Assembly (NCBI GenBank): GCA_003665935.1
Contig: QPLR01000002.1
Coordinates: forward strand, 62,001 to 126,000
Reading direction: 5' to 3'
Source: Halobellus sp. Atlit-31R
GTDB lineage: Archaea > Halobacteriota > Halobacteria > Halobacteriales > Haloferacaceae
DNA length: 64,000 nucleotides
This document shows, piece by piece, positions 7,685 to 17,770 of the stretch. The translations under genes and the position numbers were made by a program. The notes below the pieces were generated by a model, which worked only from the letters and a program-made list of their open reading frames with translations, had not been told where the DNA came from and did no database searches. Each line of letters begins with the position of its first letter. The stretch's first letter is position 1.

Positions 7685-9997
7685 TCAGTCACCTCCCTCG
7701 TCAGTCCCGGCGGCCGAATCGTCGGAGCCGTCTGCTCGCAGCGCCGTCCCGGCGGTGGTACCGGACCCGAGTCCCGGACCGCCTCCGGCGGGCGAGGCGA
7801 GCCCCCCCGCGTCGCTCTCGGCGGCGACGGTGAAGTCTTCGAGCGCGGTTCGGAGCTCTCGCGCCTGTGCGGTGAGTCGGTTGGCGGCGTCGTTGACGTT
7901 TTGCATCGTGCTCGTCTGTTGTTGTGCCGCAGCCGCCGCGGCGGTCGCCTCCTCGGCGGTCTGATCGCCGATCGCAGCCACGTCGTCGACGCGGTCGACG
8001 ACCGCAGTCGCCGACGACGCCTGCTGGGCGGTCGCGTCGCGGATCTCCTGGATGGAGTCGTCGGTCTCCTCGACGGCCCCGGCGACGTTGTCGAGCGCGT
8101 CGATCGCCGCCTCGACGGTCCCGACGCCGCTCTCGATCCGCTCTTGGGTCTCGATCATCGCGTCCGTGGTCTCGTCGGCCCGCGCCTGGATCTGCTCGAT
8201 GTGCTCTTCGATCTCGCCGGCCGACGTCGCGGTCTCCTCGGCGAGCTGTTTCACCTCGTCGGCGACGACGGCGAAGCCGTCGCCCGCCTCGCCCGTTCGT
8301 GCGGCCTCGATCGACGCGTTCAGCGCGAGCAGATTCGTCTCCGCGGCGATGTCAGAGATCACGTCGACGACCTCGCCGACCGCGTCGAGCTCTTCGGCCA
8401 GCGCGGTCACCTCTTCGGCGGTCTCGGCGGTCGTCTGCTCGACGGCGTCCATCTCGTCGATGGCGCGCTCGGCGTGCGACTGCCCCTCCTCGCCGAGTTC
8501 GGCGGCGCGCTCGGAGGCCTGTGCCACCTCGTCGACCGTCGCGGCGACCTCCTCGGCCGATGACGAAAGCGAGTCCATCTCCGTAGAGACGTCGTGCAAC
8601 GCCGCCGTCTGCCGCTCGGCCCCGTCGGAGATCTCCGTCGTCGCCGTCGTCACCTGCGCGGAGGCCTCTCGGACCTCGTCGGCCCCCTCGTCGACGCGCT
8701 CTGCAGCGGTCACGACGTGTTCGGAGAACGCTTTGACCTCCGCCATCGTCTCGGAGACCGCATCGAGCATCTGATTGAACGAGACGGCGATCTCGGCCAT
8801 CGCCTCGTTGTCGGTGTCCGGATCGAGCCGGCGCGTCAGATCGCCGTCCGCGACGGCGTCCATCACCTCGCCGTACTCGGCGGCGGTCGTCTCCAGCGCC
8901 TCGTTCTTCCGCTCGATCACCGCCCTCTGCTCTTCGCTCGCTTGAATCTGCGAACGCAACTCGTCGCGCATCTCGTCGAACGCGTGATAGAGCGTCCCGA
9001 ACTCGTCGGTCCGGGTCGTCGAGAGGTCGACGTCCAGCTCCCCGTCCGCCATCGCGTTCGCCCGGCGGGCCAGATACCGCGCCGAGACGATGGTGTTCGA
9101 CCCGACCACGACGCCGACGAACGCCAGACTCACGAGCGCCAGCAGAATCAGCCCGAGCAACGACGACGTGATCTGTGATCCGAGCGCGTAGGCGTCCGCG
9201 CGGTCCGTCCGGACGAGCACCGTCCAGCCGAGCGTCTCCATCTCCGACCCGGCGACGAGGCGGTCGCCCTGCTGTGCGAAGCCGCCGTCGGCCAAGGCGG
9301 CGGTGTCGTGCCCGTAGGCGGTCAAGAGCCGATCGGTGTTCGGGTGGGCGACGACCTGCCCCTGCCCGTCGACGACGACGGTCGAGCCCTCACCGGCCGC
9401 TTCGGCGAACGCCTGCGTGTGCGCTTCGAGATTGATCATATACACGAGCGCCTTCCCGTCGGCACCCTCGATCGGCGAGACGACCGACACGACCGGAAAG
9501 TCGACGACTGGGACCGTAAAGGGCGGCGTCACGGCCACACCGTCCGTGTCGTCGAACTCGGGCGGGTTCTCCGCGAACGACGCCCCCTGTTCGGCCGTGT
9601 CGACGCCCTCCATCTTCGCCAGCGAACTGGCCAGGATCGTCTTCGATTCTCGATCGTAGTAATGCACCGCGACGACGCCTTCGGGAACGGCGTCGCGGGC
9701 GACGGTCTCCGTCAAGTGCCTGGATATCTCGCGTTCGTCGCCCGACTGGAGCGTCGGATTCGTCGAGTGCAGCCGCGTCTGCCGCTTGATTCCGCTCATC
9801 CACGTGTCCAGCTCCGCCGCCCGCGTCGTCGCCGACGTGCTCAGCTCCCCTCTGACGTCTTCCTGAAGCGTCGCCGAGGTCTCCTCGGTGATTACGACGC
9901 CGAACCCGACGACGAGCGCGGTAACTGCAAGCAAAGCGACGCCGAGTTTGGCCCCGTAACTCGACCGGATAGACTCGAAAAGTCCTGACCGTTGCAT
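7685..9997 (-). CDS. htrII: Sensory rhodopsin II transducer HtrII, with large extracellular domain
   Basis: A 770-residue methyl-accepting transducer. The layout is: TM1 about 17-36, an extracellular Cache-like domain about 37-275, TM2 about 276-300, HAMP about 300-353, a second HAMP-like segment about 375-425, then a coiled-coil signalling region with the hairpin tip about 545-585 ([16 protein letters not shown] and [15 protein letters not shown]). The length and Cache-sized ectodomain match the Halobacterium HtrII type (about 765 residues, also a serine receptor) rather than the short Natronomonas type. It pairs with SRII and signals to CheA/CheW, which are not in this window. First gene of the htrII-sopII operon. 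Confidence 0.94.
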   Translation of the reverse strand: MQRSGLFESIRSSYGAKLGVALLAVTALVVGFGVVITEETSATLQEDVRGELSTSATTRAAELDTWMSGIKRQTRLHSTNPTLQSGDEREISRHLTETVARDAVPEGVVAVHYYDRESKTILASSLAKMEGVDTAEQGASFAENPPEFDDTDGVAVTPPFTVPVVDFPVVSVVSPIEGADGKALVYMINLEAHTQAFAEAAGEGSTVVVDGQGQVVAHPNTDRLLTAYGHDTAALADGGFAQQGDRLVAGSEMETLGWTVLVRTDRADAYALGSQITSSLLGLILLALVSLAFVGVVVGSNTIVSARYLARRANAMADGELDVDLSTTRTDEFGTLYHAFDEMRDELRSQIQASEEQRAVIERKNEALETTAAEYGEVMDAVADGDLTRRLDPDTDNEAMAEIAVSFNQMLDAVSETMAEVKAFSEHVVTAAERVDEGADEVREASAQVTTATTEISDGAERQTAALHDVSTEMDSLSSSAEEVAATVDEVAQASERAAELGEEGQSHAERAIDEMDAVEQTTAETAEEVTALAEELDAVGEVVDVISDIAAETNLLALNASIEAARTGEAGDGFAVVADEVKQLAEETATSAGEIEEHIEQIQARADETTDAMIETQERIESGVGTVEAAIDALDNVAGAVEETDDSIQEIRDATAQQASSATAVVDRVDDVAAIGDQTAEEATAAAAAAQQQTSTMQNVNDAANRLTAQARELRTALEDFTVAAESDAGGLASPAGGGPGLGSGTTAGTALRADGSDDSAAGTDEGGD

Positions 9998-10040
9998 CTA
10001 CAACGCTTAATGGAACTCTACGGAAAAAGGCGGTGAATCA

Positions 10041-10058
10041 GTTATCTCTGCTGATAAC
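10041..10058. repeat. Perfect inverted repeat upstream of htrII
   Basis: GTTATC-TCTGCT-GATAAC, a 6-bp perfect inverted repeat, lies 44-61 nt upstream of the htrII ATG and about 18 bp beyond the weak TATA-like TTTTTC near 10023. The position fits an activator or repressor site for the phototaxis operon. Confidence 0.35.
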
Positions 10059-10073
10059 GCCTTGTCGGGCGGC

Positions 10074-10838
10074 TCAGAGCCCAGTCGGATACGACAGCAC
10101 GGTAGTCTCGACGCCGCGGTCTGCGACGAGATCGGCGAGCCGCTCGACGCCGAACGTCTCCGTGGCGTAGTGCCCTGCGAGGAAGACGTGGACGCCGGCT
10201 TCGCGCGCCTCGTGGTACGCCTGCTGTTTGCCCTCACCGGTGACGAGAGCGTCGACTCCCGCCTCGACCGCCTCGCCCAGCCAGTCCGTACCCGATCCGG
10301 TGACGATCGCGATATCGCGGATCTCCTCGGGGCCGAAGTCGAGTACCTGCGGTTCCCGTTCGCCCGTATCGAGCCCCGCGAGCCGATCGCGCAGTTCCGA
10401 GGCCGAGTAGGGATCGGCGGTTCGGCCCCGCTGCCCGATCGTCACCGGTCCCAGAGTTCCGAACGGGGCCTGGTCGGTCAGTTCGAGATAGTCCGCGACG
10501 CCGGCCGCGTTCCCGAGTTCGTCGTGGCCGTCGAGCGGGAGGTGTGAGACGTACAGCGCGAGGTCGTGATCGACGAGCGCGGCGACGTTCGCGTAGTCGC
10601 GGCCCGTCACCCGATCGAGGCCGCCCCAGACCAGGCCGTGGTGTGTCACCAGCAGATCTGCGCCCGCCTCGGCGGCGGCTTCGATCGTCGCGGCGGCGGC
10701 GTCGACTGCGAACGCGACGTGATCGACGGATCCCTCGTCGGGACCGATCTGTAGGCCGTTCGCGCTGGCGTCGACGTCTGCGTACGCGTCGGTGTCGAGT
10801 CGATCGTCGAGATCGGCGACGAGCGTCGAGAGTTGCAT
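10074..10838 (-). CDS. NIF3-like dinuclear metal-binding protein (YbgI / GTP cyclohydrolase I type 2 family)
   Basis: A 254-residue NIF3-family protein. Metal ligands are visible in LLVTHHGLVWGG (about 61-72), in the SHLPLDGHDELGN segment (about 98-110), and in the C-terminal FLAGHYATETFG (about 220-231), which supplies the final His/Glu. The family binds two metal ions; its cellular job is not settled, and the type 2 GTP cyclohydrolase label is often only automatic. It sits 31 nt downstream of the agmatinase gene on the same strand, so it may belong to the eif5A-speB transcript. Confidence 0.9.
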   Translation of the reverse strand: MQLSTLVADLDDRLDTDAYADVDASANGLQIGPDEGSVDHVAFAVDAAAATIEAAAEAGADLLVTHHGLVWGGLDRVTGRDYANVAALVDHDLALYVSHLPLDGHDELGNAAGVADYLELTDQAPFGTLGPVTIGQRGRTADPYSASELRDRLAGLDTGEREPQVLDFGPEEIRDIAIVTGSGTDWLGEAVEAGVDALVTGEGKQQAYHEAREAGVHVFLAGHYATETFGVERLADLVADRGVETTVLSYPTGL

Positions 10839-10869
10839 ATCGGAGAGATCACACCGCGCCGGATAGAGC

Positions 10870-11715
10870 CTATCGTTCCGCGTCGGAGGTCGCAGCCGCG
10901 TGGGCGTACACGAACTCCCGACACAGCTTCGCCGCCAGCGACGCCGCCTGTCCGTCGTCGCGGTCGTTGACCTCGACGACGTCGAACCCCGCAGCGTCGG
11001 GAGCGACCGCGCGAACGACGTCGCGCATCGTCCGCGGATCGAGCCCGAACGGCTCGGGCGTGCCTGTGCCGGGCGCGAAGCCGGGGTCTGCGGCGTCGAC
11101 GTCGACGCTCAGATACGCCGTCCGACCGTCGAGACGCGCGCCGAGGTCGAACGCCGCGACGTCTTCCGGGGCGACGACGGTCACGTCGTCGCTCTCGGCC
11201 CGGTCCCACTCCCCGGGCGCGCCCGTTCTGGCCCCGAGCAGGATCGCCTCCTCGATCTCGGCGTCGCAGGCACCGCGCCCGTCCAGAATTCGCCGGGTGA
11301 CGGTCGCGTGGCTGTGCTCGTTGCCGTCGTACGCCTCCCGGAGGTCGAGGTGGGCGTCCAGACAGACGAACACGTCCGGATCGACGGCGTCGACGCCGGC
11401 CGCCGAGACGGTGTGCTCCCCGCCGAGGAGGAGCGGCACGGCGTCGTCGGCGACGACGTCGCGGAGCTCGCCGCCCAGCCACCGGAGATACTCCGGAGCG
11501 TCGTCCCACGCGCGGACGTCGCCGTGGTCGTGGACGGCACAGTCGGAAAAACGCAGGTCGGTTCGCCGGTCGTAGTCGTCGAACGGCCGGGCGAACCGCC
11601 GGATTCTCTCGGGCCCGAAACGGGCCCCGGGTCGGAACGACGTCGAGATATCCAGCGGGGCGCCCACGACGACGTACGCGGCGTCAGCGCGCGATGCGGT
11701 CGCCCCTGGGAACAT
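10870..11715 (-). CDS. speB: Agmatinase
   Basis: A 281-residue ureohydrolase that splits agmatine to putrescine and urea. Manganese-ligand motifs are complete: GGEHTVS (about 98-104), CLDAHLDLR (about 118-126) and YLSVDVDAADPGFAPGTGTP (about 196-215). The ATG at 11715 lies 6 nt after the eif5A stop, so the two are almost certainly translated from one mRNA. In haloarchaea this enzyme has been linked to hypusine formation, where it removes the guanidine group from an agmatine-derived side chain on eIF5A. The gene order here supports that role over simple polyamine breakdown. Confidence 0.94.
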   Translation of the reverse strand: MFPGATASRADAAYVVVGAPLDISTSFRPGARFGPERIRRFARPFDDYDRRTDLRFSDCAVHDHGDVRAWDDAPEYLRWLGGELRDVVADDAVPLLLGGEHTVSAAGVDAVDPDVFVCLDAHLDLREAYDGNEHSHATVTRRILDGRGACDAEIEEAILLGARTGAPGEWDRAESDDVTVVAPEDVAAFDLGARLDGRTAYLSVDVDAADPGFAPGTGTPEPFGLDPRTMRDVVRAVAPDAAGFDVVEVNDRDDGQAASLAAKLCREFVYAHAAATSDAER

Positions 11716-11721
11716 CTCCGA

Positions 11722-12096
11722 TCAGACGATCTTCCGCTGGCCCTCGTACTCGAGGTACTCGATCTCGTCGTCGGGCGAGAGAGCCTCGTCCTCGGGGATG
11801 CGCATCGTGAACGTCTCGTAGGTCTCGAGGTCCATAATCTGGGCGTCGTCGTCGGTCACGGAGACGACCTGCCCCTGCTTGCGCTCGATGATCGGCACCC
11901 ACACCTTCGCGTCGACCGGCTGACTCAGCGAGCGCTTCTTGTCGTCGAAGACGCCGCGGCCCTCGATTCGCGCCTTCGCGCTGCCGTGCTTCCCGGGCTT
12001 TGCGGTACTGTAGGCGTTGATCTTACAGGGGGATTCCTCCATCATCACGTAGCTGCCTTCCTGCAGTTCGCGGACCTGCTTCTGCTCTTTCGGCAT
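11722..12096 (-). CDS. eif5A: Translation factor eIF5A (aIF5A)
   Basis: A 124-residue translation elongation factor with the SH3-like N domain and OB-fold C domain of eIF5A. The loop [17 protein letters not shown] carries the modified lysine at about residue 36. It helps the ribosome through difficult peptide bonds once that lysine is (deoxy)hypusinated. The first gene of a compact eif5A-speB unit. A TATA box at 12121-12126 is centred about 27 nt from the ATG, so the mRNA is probably leaderless. Confidence 0.96.
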   Translation of the reverse strand: MPKEQKQVRELQEGSYVMMEESPCKINAYSTAKPGKHGSAKARIEGRGVFDDKKRSLSQPVDAKVWVPIIERKQGQVVSVTDDDAQIMDLETYETFTMRIPEDEALSPDDEIEYLEYEGQRKIV

Positions 12097-12120
12097 ACGA
12101 CGGGATTGTCGTGTGGTCGG

Positions 12121-12126
12121 TATAAA
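12121..12126 (-). promoter_or_regulatory. TATA box for eif5A-speB
   Basis: TTTATA on the minus strand is centred near 12123.5, which predicts initiation at the eif5A ATG (12096). Confidence 0.6.
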
Positions 12127-12184
12127 CGGTTTGGAAACGCCCCGTCAGTTCGGCTACGCGACGAAATCGGGCCGTGACCGTGGC

Positions 12185-12625
12185 TCAGGCCTCGTCGGCT
12201 TCGCCGTCGCCGGGACGCTGCTGCGCGCGACTCTCGCGGTCCCGCCTGTGGTCGTCCTGCCGTCGCGCGACGCTCCCCAGCGCGCCGGTCGCGACGTTCG
12301 GAAGACTCGCCGTCAGCAGGATCATCGTCGTCGCTTCACCGGCCGTGTCCAGGAACGGGAGCAGGTACTCCATCGGGAACGGCAGCGGCGCGTCGGAGGC
12401 GACAGAGAGCACGACCAGCCCGGGGATGAGCACGATTCCCCACGCCATCGCCGTCAAGAGCCCGTGCCACGCGCCGTCCGAGGGGTCCCCCCCGGCCAGA
12501 TAGCCGGCGAGCGCACTTCCAGCCAACCCTCCCACGAGCGTCACGCGCCCGGTCGCAACGAATACGAGTGCCTCGCTACAGGCCGCCAGCGCGAACCCGG
12601 CCGCGACGAACCGCCACCGCGTCAT
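12185..12625 (-). CDS. Haloarchaeal membrane protein, DUF5518-like
   Basis: A 146-residue protein with about four hydrophobic segments (FVAAGFALAACSEALVFVA, GLAGSALAGYLAGG, GLLTAMAWGIVLIPGLVVLS, and a final one near ATTMILLTASLPNVA), then a charged cytoplasmic tail. The G-G-x-x-G-S-A-x-A-G-Y-x-x-G-G-D pattern resembles the DUF5518 family of small haloarchaeal membrane proteins. The ATG at 12625 is preferred because GAGGTG lies just upstream. An in-frame ATG at 12652 would add nine residues. Function unknown. Confidence 0.8.
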   Translation of the reverse strand: MTRWRFVAAGFALAACSEALVFVATGRVTLVGGLAGSALAGYLAGGDPSDGAWHGLLTAMAWGIVLIPGLVVLSVASDAPLPFPMEYLLPFLDTAGEATTMILLTASLPNVATGALGSVARRQDDHRRDRESRAQQRPGDGEADEA

Positions 12626-12769
12626 ACCCACCTCTTCCGCGTTCCTCCGCATAAATGTAGGTGTCAAATACTCAACCGTGATAATGGCCTCCGCTCTACG
12701 TCGGGTCCGTCCCAGTCGCGACGGTTCGCAGGCGCACCGGCCCCGACGGCCACGCCTGCTCGCCGACGG

Positions 12770-14437
12770 TTACTTCTGCTCGCGTTGCTCCCGCATACTC
12801 TGCCGCGTGAACTGCGGCGTCGTCCGGATGCCGCGCTTGCTCCGGAACGAGCGGTACAGCGCGAACAGCGGCGGCAGCGTCAACACCGCGGCGACCGCTG
12901 CCGGGAGGACGCTGGCCGTGTCGAACGTATAGAGGATGGCCGTCGAGAGCGCGCCGACCGCGACGAACAGGCCGTAGACGATGCGCCGCGCCAGCCGATC
13001 GAGCACGTCGTTTTGGTCTTCCAGCCGGACGTTGACGGTGAGGTTGTCGTTCTCGATCCGGTCGAGCGTCCGGTTCATCTTCGGCGGGACCTCGAAGAGC
13101 GACCGCGTCGTCTGCTGGAGTTGCTGGCCGCCCTCCTCGATCAGCTGCCGCGCCGTCTCCTCGTAGTACCCCTCCGCTTCGAGGTAGTCGGTGGCGACCG
13201 AGATGAAGTCGAACTCCGGATCGAGCGTGACGCAGACGCCCTCGACGACGGTAGCGACCCGGAGAATAAGCGCCAGGTTCCGCGGGAGCCGGAGCGGGAA
13301 CTCGTAGATCGTCGACTCGACCTGGTCGATGATCTGCTGGACGCGATACTGCTCGATGTCCTCGCCGCGGGCGTCGGCGATCGCCAGCTCCATCACGTCG
13401 CCCATCACCTGACGGTCGGCGCTCGGCGAGAGCGTCCCCATCTCGACGAGCGTGTCGAGGATCCCGTCGATGTCCTGATTCGCGACGGCGAGGTAGAAGT
13501 CGACGATCTTGTCTTGGATGAAGGCGTCGACGGTGCCCGACATCCCGAAGTCGTAGAAGATGATCTTGCCCTCGTCGGTGACCGCGAGGTTCCCCGGGTG
13601 CGGGTCGGCGTGAAAGACGCCGTCGTCGACGATCATCTGGAGGTACACCTGTTGCAGCGTCGTCGCCAGCTCCGTACGATCGATCTCCTTCCCGTCGAGC
13701 GTCTCGATGTCGTTGATCTTCGTCCCCGGAAGGTACTCCATCGTGAGCACGCGCGGCCCCGATCGCGCCGTGACCGGCTCCGGAATCAGAATCTGGGGGT
13801 TGTCGGCGAAGTTCCCGCGGATCTCCTCGAGGATCCGCTTCTCGCGACTGTAGTCCATCTCCTGCCGGATCGTCTTCGCGAACTCGTCGGAGAGGTTCTC
13901 CAGCGAGAACGCCCGGCCCTGCCCGATGAACCGACGGATGATCGGCAGCGACCAGCGGATGACCCGCAGGTCCGCCTCGACGAGCTCTTCGATCCCCGGT
14001 CGGCGGATCTTCACCGCGACGGGCTCGCCGTCGTACGTCGCGGTGTACACCTGCCCCAGACTCGCGCCGCTGATCGGCTCGCGGTCGAACTCCTCGAAGA
14101 CCTCGTCGACGGGACCGAGCTCGTCTTCGATGACCTTTCGCGACTCCGCCCAGGGAGCCGGCGGCACGTCGTCCTGCAGACTGGAGAGCACGTCGATGTA
14201 CTCCGCCGGCAGGATGTCCGGTCGCGTCGAGAGCAACTGCCCGAGCTTGATGAACGTCGGGCCGAGCGTCAGGAGCGAGTCGAGCAAGATCTCGGCGCGT
14301 GCGACTCGCGTGTCGGCGTCGACGCTCCGCGACCCGCCGAAGAGGATGTACTTCCGACGGTCGCGGGTGTACGCGACGATCAGCGGGAAGAACTGTCGTA
14401 TAACTATCAAAAACCGCCAGTACGCACGGAGATTCAC
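12770..14437 (-). CDS. ABC1/AarF (UbiB) family protein kinase-like protein
   Basis: A 555-residue UbiB-type atypical kinase, linked in other organisms to quinone biosynthesis. The alanine-rich nucleotide loop (REPISGASLGQVYTATYDGEPVAVKI), the KxGQ-type motif (FIKLGQLLSTRPD), and the catalytic HADPHPGNL and FYDFGMSG segments are intact. Two C-terminal hydrophobic helices (RIVYGLFVAVGALSTAILY and VLPAAVAAVLTLPPLFALY) anchor it in the membrane. A GTG at 14437 with GGTGGT upstream is the preferred start, just after the hsp20 stop at 14457; GTG 14449 is an alternative. Probably co-transcribed with hsp20. Confidence 0.9.
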   Translation of the reverse strand: MNLRAYWRFLIVIRQFFPLIVAYTRDRRKYILFGGSRSVDADTRVARAEILLDSLLTLGPTFIKLGQLLSTRPDILPAEYIDVLSSLQDDVPPAPWAESRKVIEDELGPVDEVFEEFDREPISGASLGQVYTATYDGEPVAVKIRRPGIEELVEADLRVIRWSLPIIRRFIGQGRAFSLENLSDEFAKTIRQEMDYSREKRILEEIRGNFADNPQILIPEPVTARSGPRVLTMEYLPGTKINDIETLDGKEIDRTELATTLQQVYLQMIVDDGVFHADPHPGNLAVTDEGKIIFYDFGMSGTVDAFIQDKIVDFYLAVANQDIDGILDTLVEMGTLSPSADRQVMGDVMELAIADARGEDIEQYRVQQIIDQVESTIYEFPLRLPRNLALILRVATVVEGVCVTLDPEFDFISVATDYLEAEGYYEETARQLIEEGGQQLQQTTRSLFEVPPKMNRTLDRIENDNLTVNVRLEDQNDVLDRLARRIVYGLFVAVGALSTAILYTFDTASVLPAAVAAVLTLPPLFALYRSFRSKRGIRTTPQFTRQSMREQREQK

Positions 14438-14456
14438 CAGCGTGACCACCCGGTGG

Positions 14457-14825
14457 TTACGCGTCGTCTCCAGCCGACGTGATCGGAATCGTCTGCTCCG
14501 GCGCGGCCGACCGCTTCGGCACGCGCACCGTGAAGACACCGTGATCGGCTTCCGCGGACGCCCCCGCACCGGTCGCATCCGGAGGAAGCGGCAGCTCGAA
14601 GTCGACGAACAGTGGGCGCTCTTCGGTGACGTAGTGGAACTCCGCAGGCACGCCTTTCTCCCGGCGCGCTTCGACGACCAGGCGTCCGCGGTCGACGCGG
14701 ATCTCGGCGGTTTCGGCCGTCACTCCGGGGAGATCGAGCACGATCTGGTAAGCGTCGTCGGACTCCAGCAGGTCGGCGAACACCGACTCTGGCAGTTCCT
14801 GAAGCGCGTCCCGCAGGGCTGACAT
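14457..14825 (-). CDS. Small heat shock protein, Hsp20/alpha-crystallin family
   Basis: A 122-residue chaperone. The alpha-crystallin domain spans about residues 22-115, with DDAYQIVLDLPGV as the first strand and the closing strand HGVFTVRVPKR. A C-terminal I-P-I motif (QTIPI), used for oligomer assembly, is present. Its stop is 19 nt upstream of the likely GTG start of the AarF gene. The tnpB element ends less than 90 bp upstream of the ATG and is transcribed toward it, so readthrough is possible. A weak TTTTT box near 14851 may be its own promoter. Confidence 0.93.
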   Translation of the reverse strand: MSALRDALQELPESVFADLLESDDAYQIVLDLPGVTAETAEIRVDRGRLVVEARREKGVPAEFHYVTEERPLFVDFELPLPPDATGAGASAEADHGVFTVRVPKRSAAPEQTIPITSAGDDA

Positions 14826-14889
14826 AGTCGAGAGTTAGACCGGCGGGTCGAAAAAGGCCGCGGTTGCGCGATCCCAGAGCGGCCACAAG

Positions 14890-16157
<1,268 letters not shown>

Positions 16158-16182
16158 CTGTAACTTCACATACGGGGTAGTG

Positions 16183-16189
16183 TTTTATA
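16183..16189 (-). promoter_or_regulatory. TATA box for tnpB
   Basis: TATAAAA on the minus strand is centred about 29 nt upstream of the tnpB ATG at 16157, which leaves a leader of only a few nucleotides. Confidence 0.5.
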
Positions 16190-16260
16190 CATTCTACGGC
16201 GGCCGTTGGGGAGTCGGACTGCGATCGCTCGTGGTTCGTTTCGAGTCTTGTCGGATTCAT

Positions 16261-16280
16261 CCCACGGCTAAAGCCGTGGG
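16261..16280. repeat. Left-end palindrome of the tnpB element
   Basis: CCCACGGCT-AA-AGCCGTGGG has perfect 9-bp arms. It is similar to, but not identical with, the right-end palindrome. The central arm bases differ in a compensatory way (GACT/AGTC versus GGCT/AGCC), so both keep the stem. Confidence 0.8.
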
Positions 16281-16411
16281 CTTCCTCCTTGCATCTGTGT
16301 GAAACGCTGGCAGAACCCTCTCGACACGACAGCGGTGACTCCCGACGAGACGTGCGAGGAGGCTGCTCCCGTGGCGCGGTCCTTATTGTATTCGCGTGCG
16401 CACTCCTGACT

Positions 16412-17770
16412 ATGGATGCTGCGGACACCGACGAGACGCCCCCCGACCGCCGGTCGGCCGGGTTCAAGGACCGAACGAGAGTAGCCGAGGCCCGACGGCG
16501 ACTCCTCGAAGCGGCGACCCCACACGAGCGGACCGAGCGACTCGCGCTCGTCCCCGCGGACGGCCGTGCGCTCGCAGAGGCCGTGACTGCGCCCCGAGCC
16601 GTCCCGAACTACGACCGCGCCGCGATGGACGGCTGGGCCGTTCGCGCCCGCGACACCTTCGGCGCGTCGGACCGGTCGCCGGGGATCCTCCGGGTCGCCG
16701 ACGGGGAGCCTCACTCGGTCCCGGAGACGGCCGTCGCCCCCGAGTCGGCAGTTCGTGTCCACACCGGCAGTAAACTCCCCGAGGGCGCCGACGCGGTCGT
16801 GATGATCGAACACGCAGAGCACGTCGGCGACGACCTGGAAGTGTTCGACGCCGTCACCGACGGCGAGAACGTCGCGCCCGTGGGCGAAGACGTCGCCGAG
16901 GGACAGGCGCTGTTCGACCCCGGCCACCGCCTGCGGCCCTCGGATCTCGGCCTGCTGAAGTCCGTCGGCGTCGACCACGTCACCGCCTACGAGCGGCCGA
17001 CAGTCGGCGTGATCCCGACGGGCGAGGAGCTCGTCCAAGAGGACCCCGCTCCCGGCGAAGTGATCGAGACCAACGGGCTGACGGTCTCCCGCCTCGTCGA
17101 CCGCTGGGGCGGCGTCCCGACCTACCGCAACGTCGTCACGGACGACGAGGCGGCGCTCCGCGCGGCGATCCAGCGCGACCTGACGAAGGACGTCGTCGTC
17201 ACGACCGGCGGCTCCTCGGTCGGCGAGCGCGACCTCATCCCGGAAGTCGTCGACGAACTCGGCGAGGTGCTCGTCCACGGCGTCGCGCTCAAGCCGGGCC
17301 ACCCCGTCGCCCTCGGCGTCGTCGAGGAGACGCCGGTCGTGATGCTGCCCGGCTACCCCGTCGCGGCGATCGTCAACGCCGTCCAGTTCCTCCGCCCGGT
17401 GCTGAAGCACGTCGGCCACCTGCCGGACGATCCGCCGCCGACCACCGACGCGCGGCTGACGCGGAAGATCCCGAGCGAACCCGGCGTTCGCACGTTCGCT
17501 CGCGTGCAGGTGGACACGGACGCGGAGGCGGGTGCAGACAGCGACAGCGGCGGCGGAGCCGACGACGACGACGCTGGCGGCGCGAAGCGCCGCGCCGACG
17601 CTACAGACTCGACAGCAGCGACCGCAACCGCGACGCCGACGCGGGCGTCCGGGTCCGGCGTGCTCTCCTCGGTGGCGCTGGCGGACGGCTGGGTCGTCGT
17701 TCCCGAGGGCCGGGAGGGGTTCGACGCCGGCGAGACCGTCGCCGTCGAGCGCTGGGAGTGGTCGGCGTGA
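16412..17770 (+). CDS. moeA: Molybdopterin molybdenumtransferase MoeA (first copy)
   Basis: A 452-residue MoeA, which inserts molybdate (or tungstate) into adenylated molybdopterin. Motifs: YDRAAMDGWAV (catalytic Asp), SKLPEGADAVVMIE, IPTGEELV, TTGGSSVGERD and MLPGYPVA. An acidic and alanine-rich, low-complexity insert of about 45 residues (roughly 370-415) splits the C-terminal domain IV. The ATG at 16412 follows a TTATTG box by about 26 nt, so the mRNA may be leaderless. Its stop overlaps the GTG of the next moeA, forming an operon. A tungsten enzyme gene (aldehyde ferredoxin oxidoreductase) lies 8.5 kb away. Confidence 0.94.
   Translation: MDAADTDETPPDRRSAGFKDRTRVAEARRRLLEAATPHERTERLALVPADGRALAEAVTAPRAVPNYDRAAMDGWAVRARDTFGASDRSPGILRVADGEPHSVPETAVAPESAVRVHTGSKLPEGADAVVMIEHAEHVGDDLEVFDAVTDGENVAPVGEDVAEGQALFDPGHRLRPSDLGLLKSVGVDHVTAYERPTVGVIPTGEELVQEDPAPGEVIETNGLTVSRLVDRWGGVPTYRNVVTDDEAALRAAIQRDLTKDVVVTTGGSSVGERDLIPEVVDELGEVLVHGVALKPGHPVALGVVEETPVVMLPGYPVAAIVNAVQFLRPVLKHVGHLPDDPPPTTDARLTRKIPSEPGVRTFARVQVDTDAEAGADSDSGGGADDDDAGGAKRRADATDSTAATATATPTRASGSGVLSSVALADGWVVVPEGREGFDAGETVAVERWEWSA

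Noticed and set aside
7684..7692. GTG at 7692 as the start of sopII
   Set aside because: It lies inside the strong Shine-Dalgarno sequence that serves the ATG at 7683.
12113..14482. 789-codon open frame on the + strand opposite the AarF kinase
   Set aside because: Antisense shadow: the minus-strand product carries all the UbiB motifs, while this one is rich in R, D and L with no domain.
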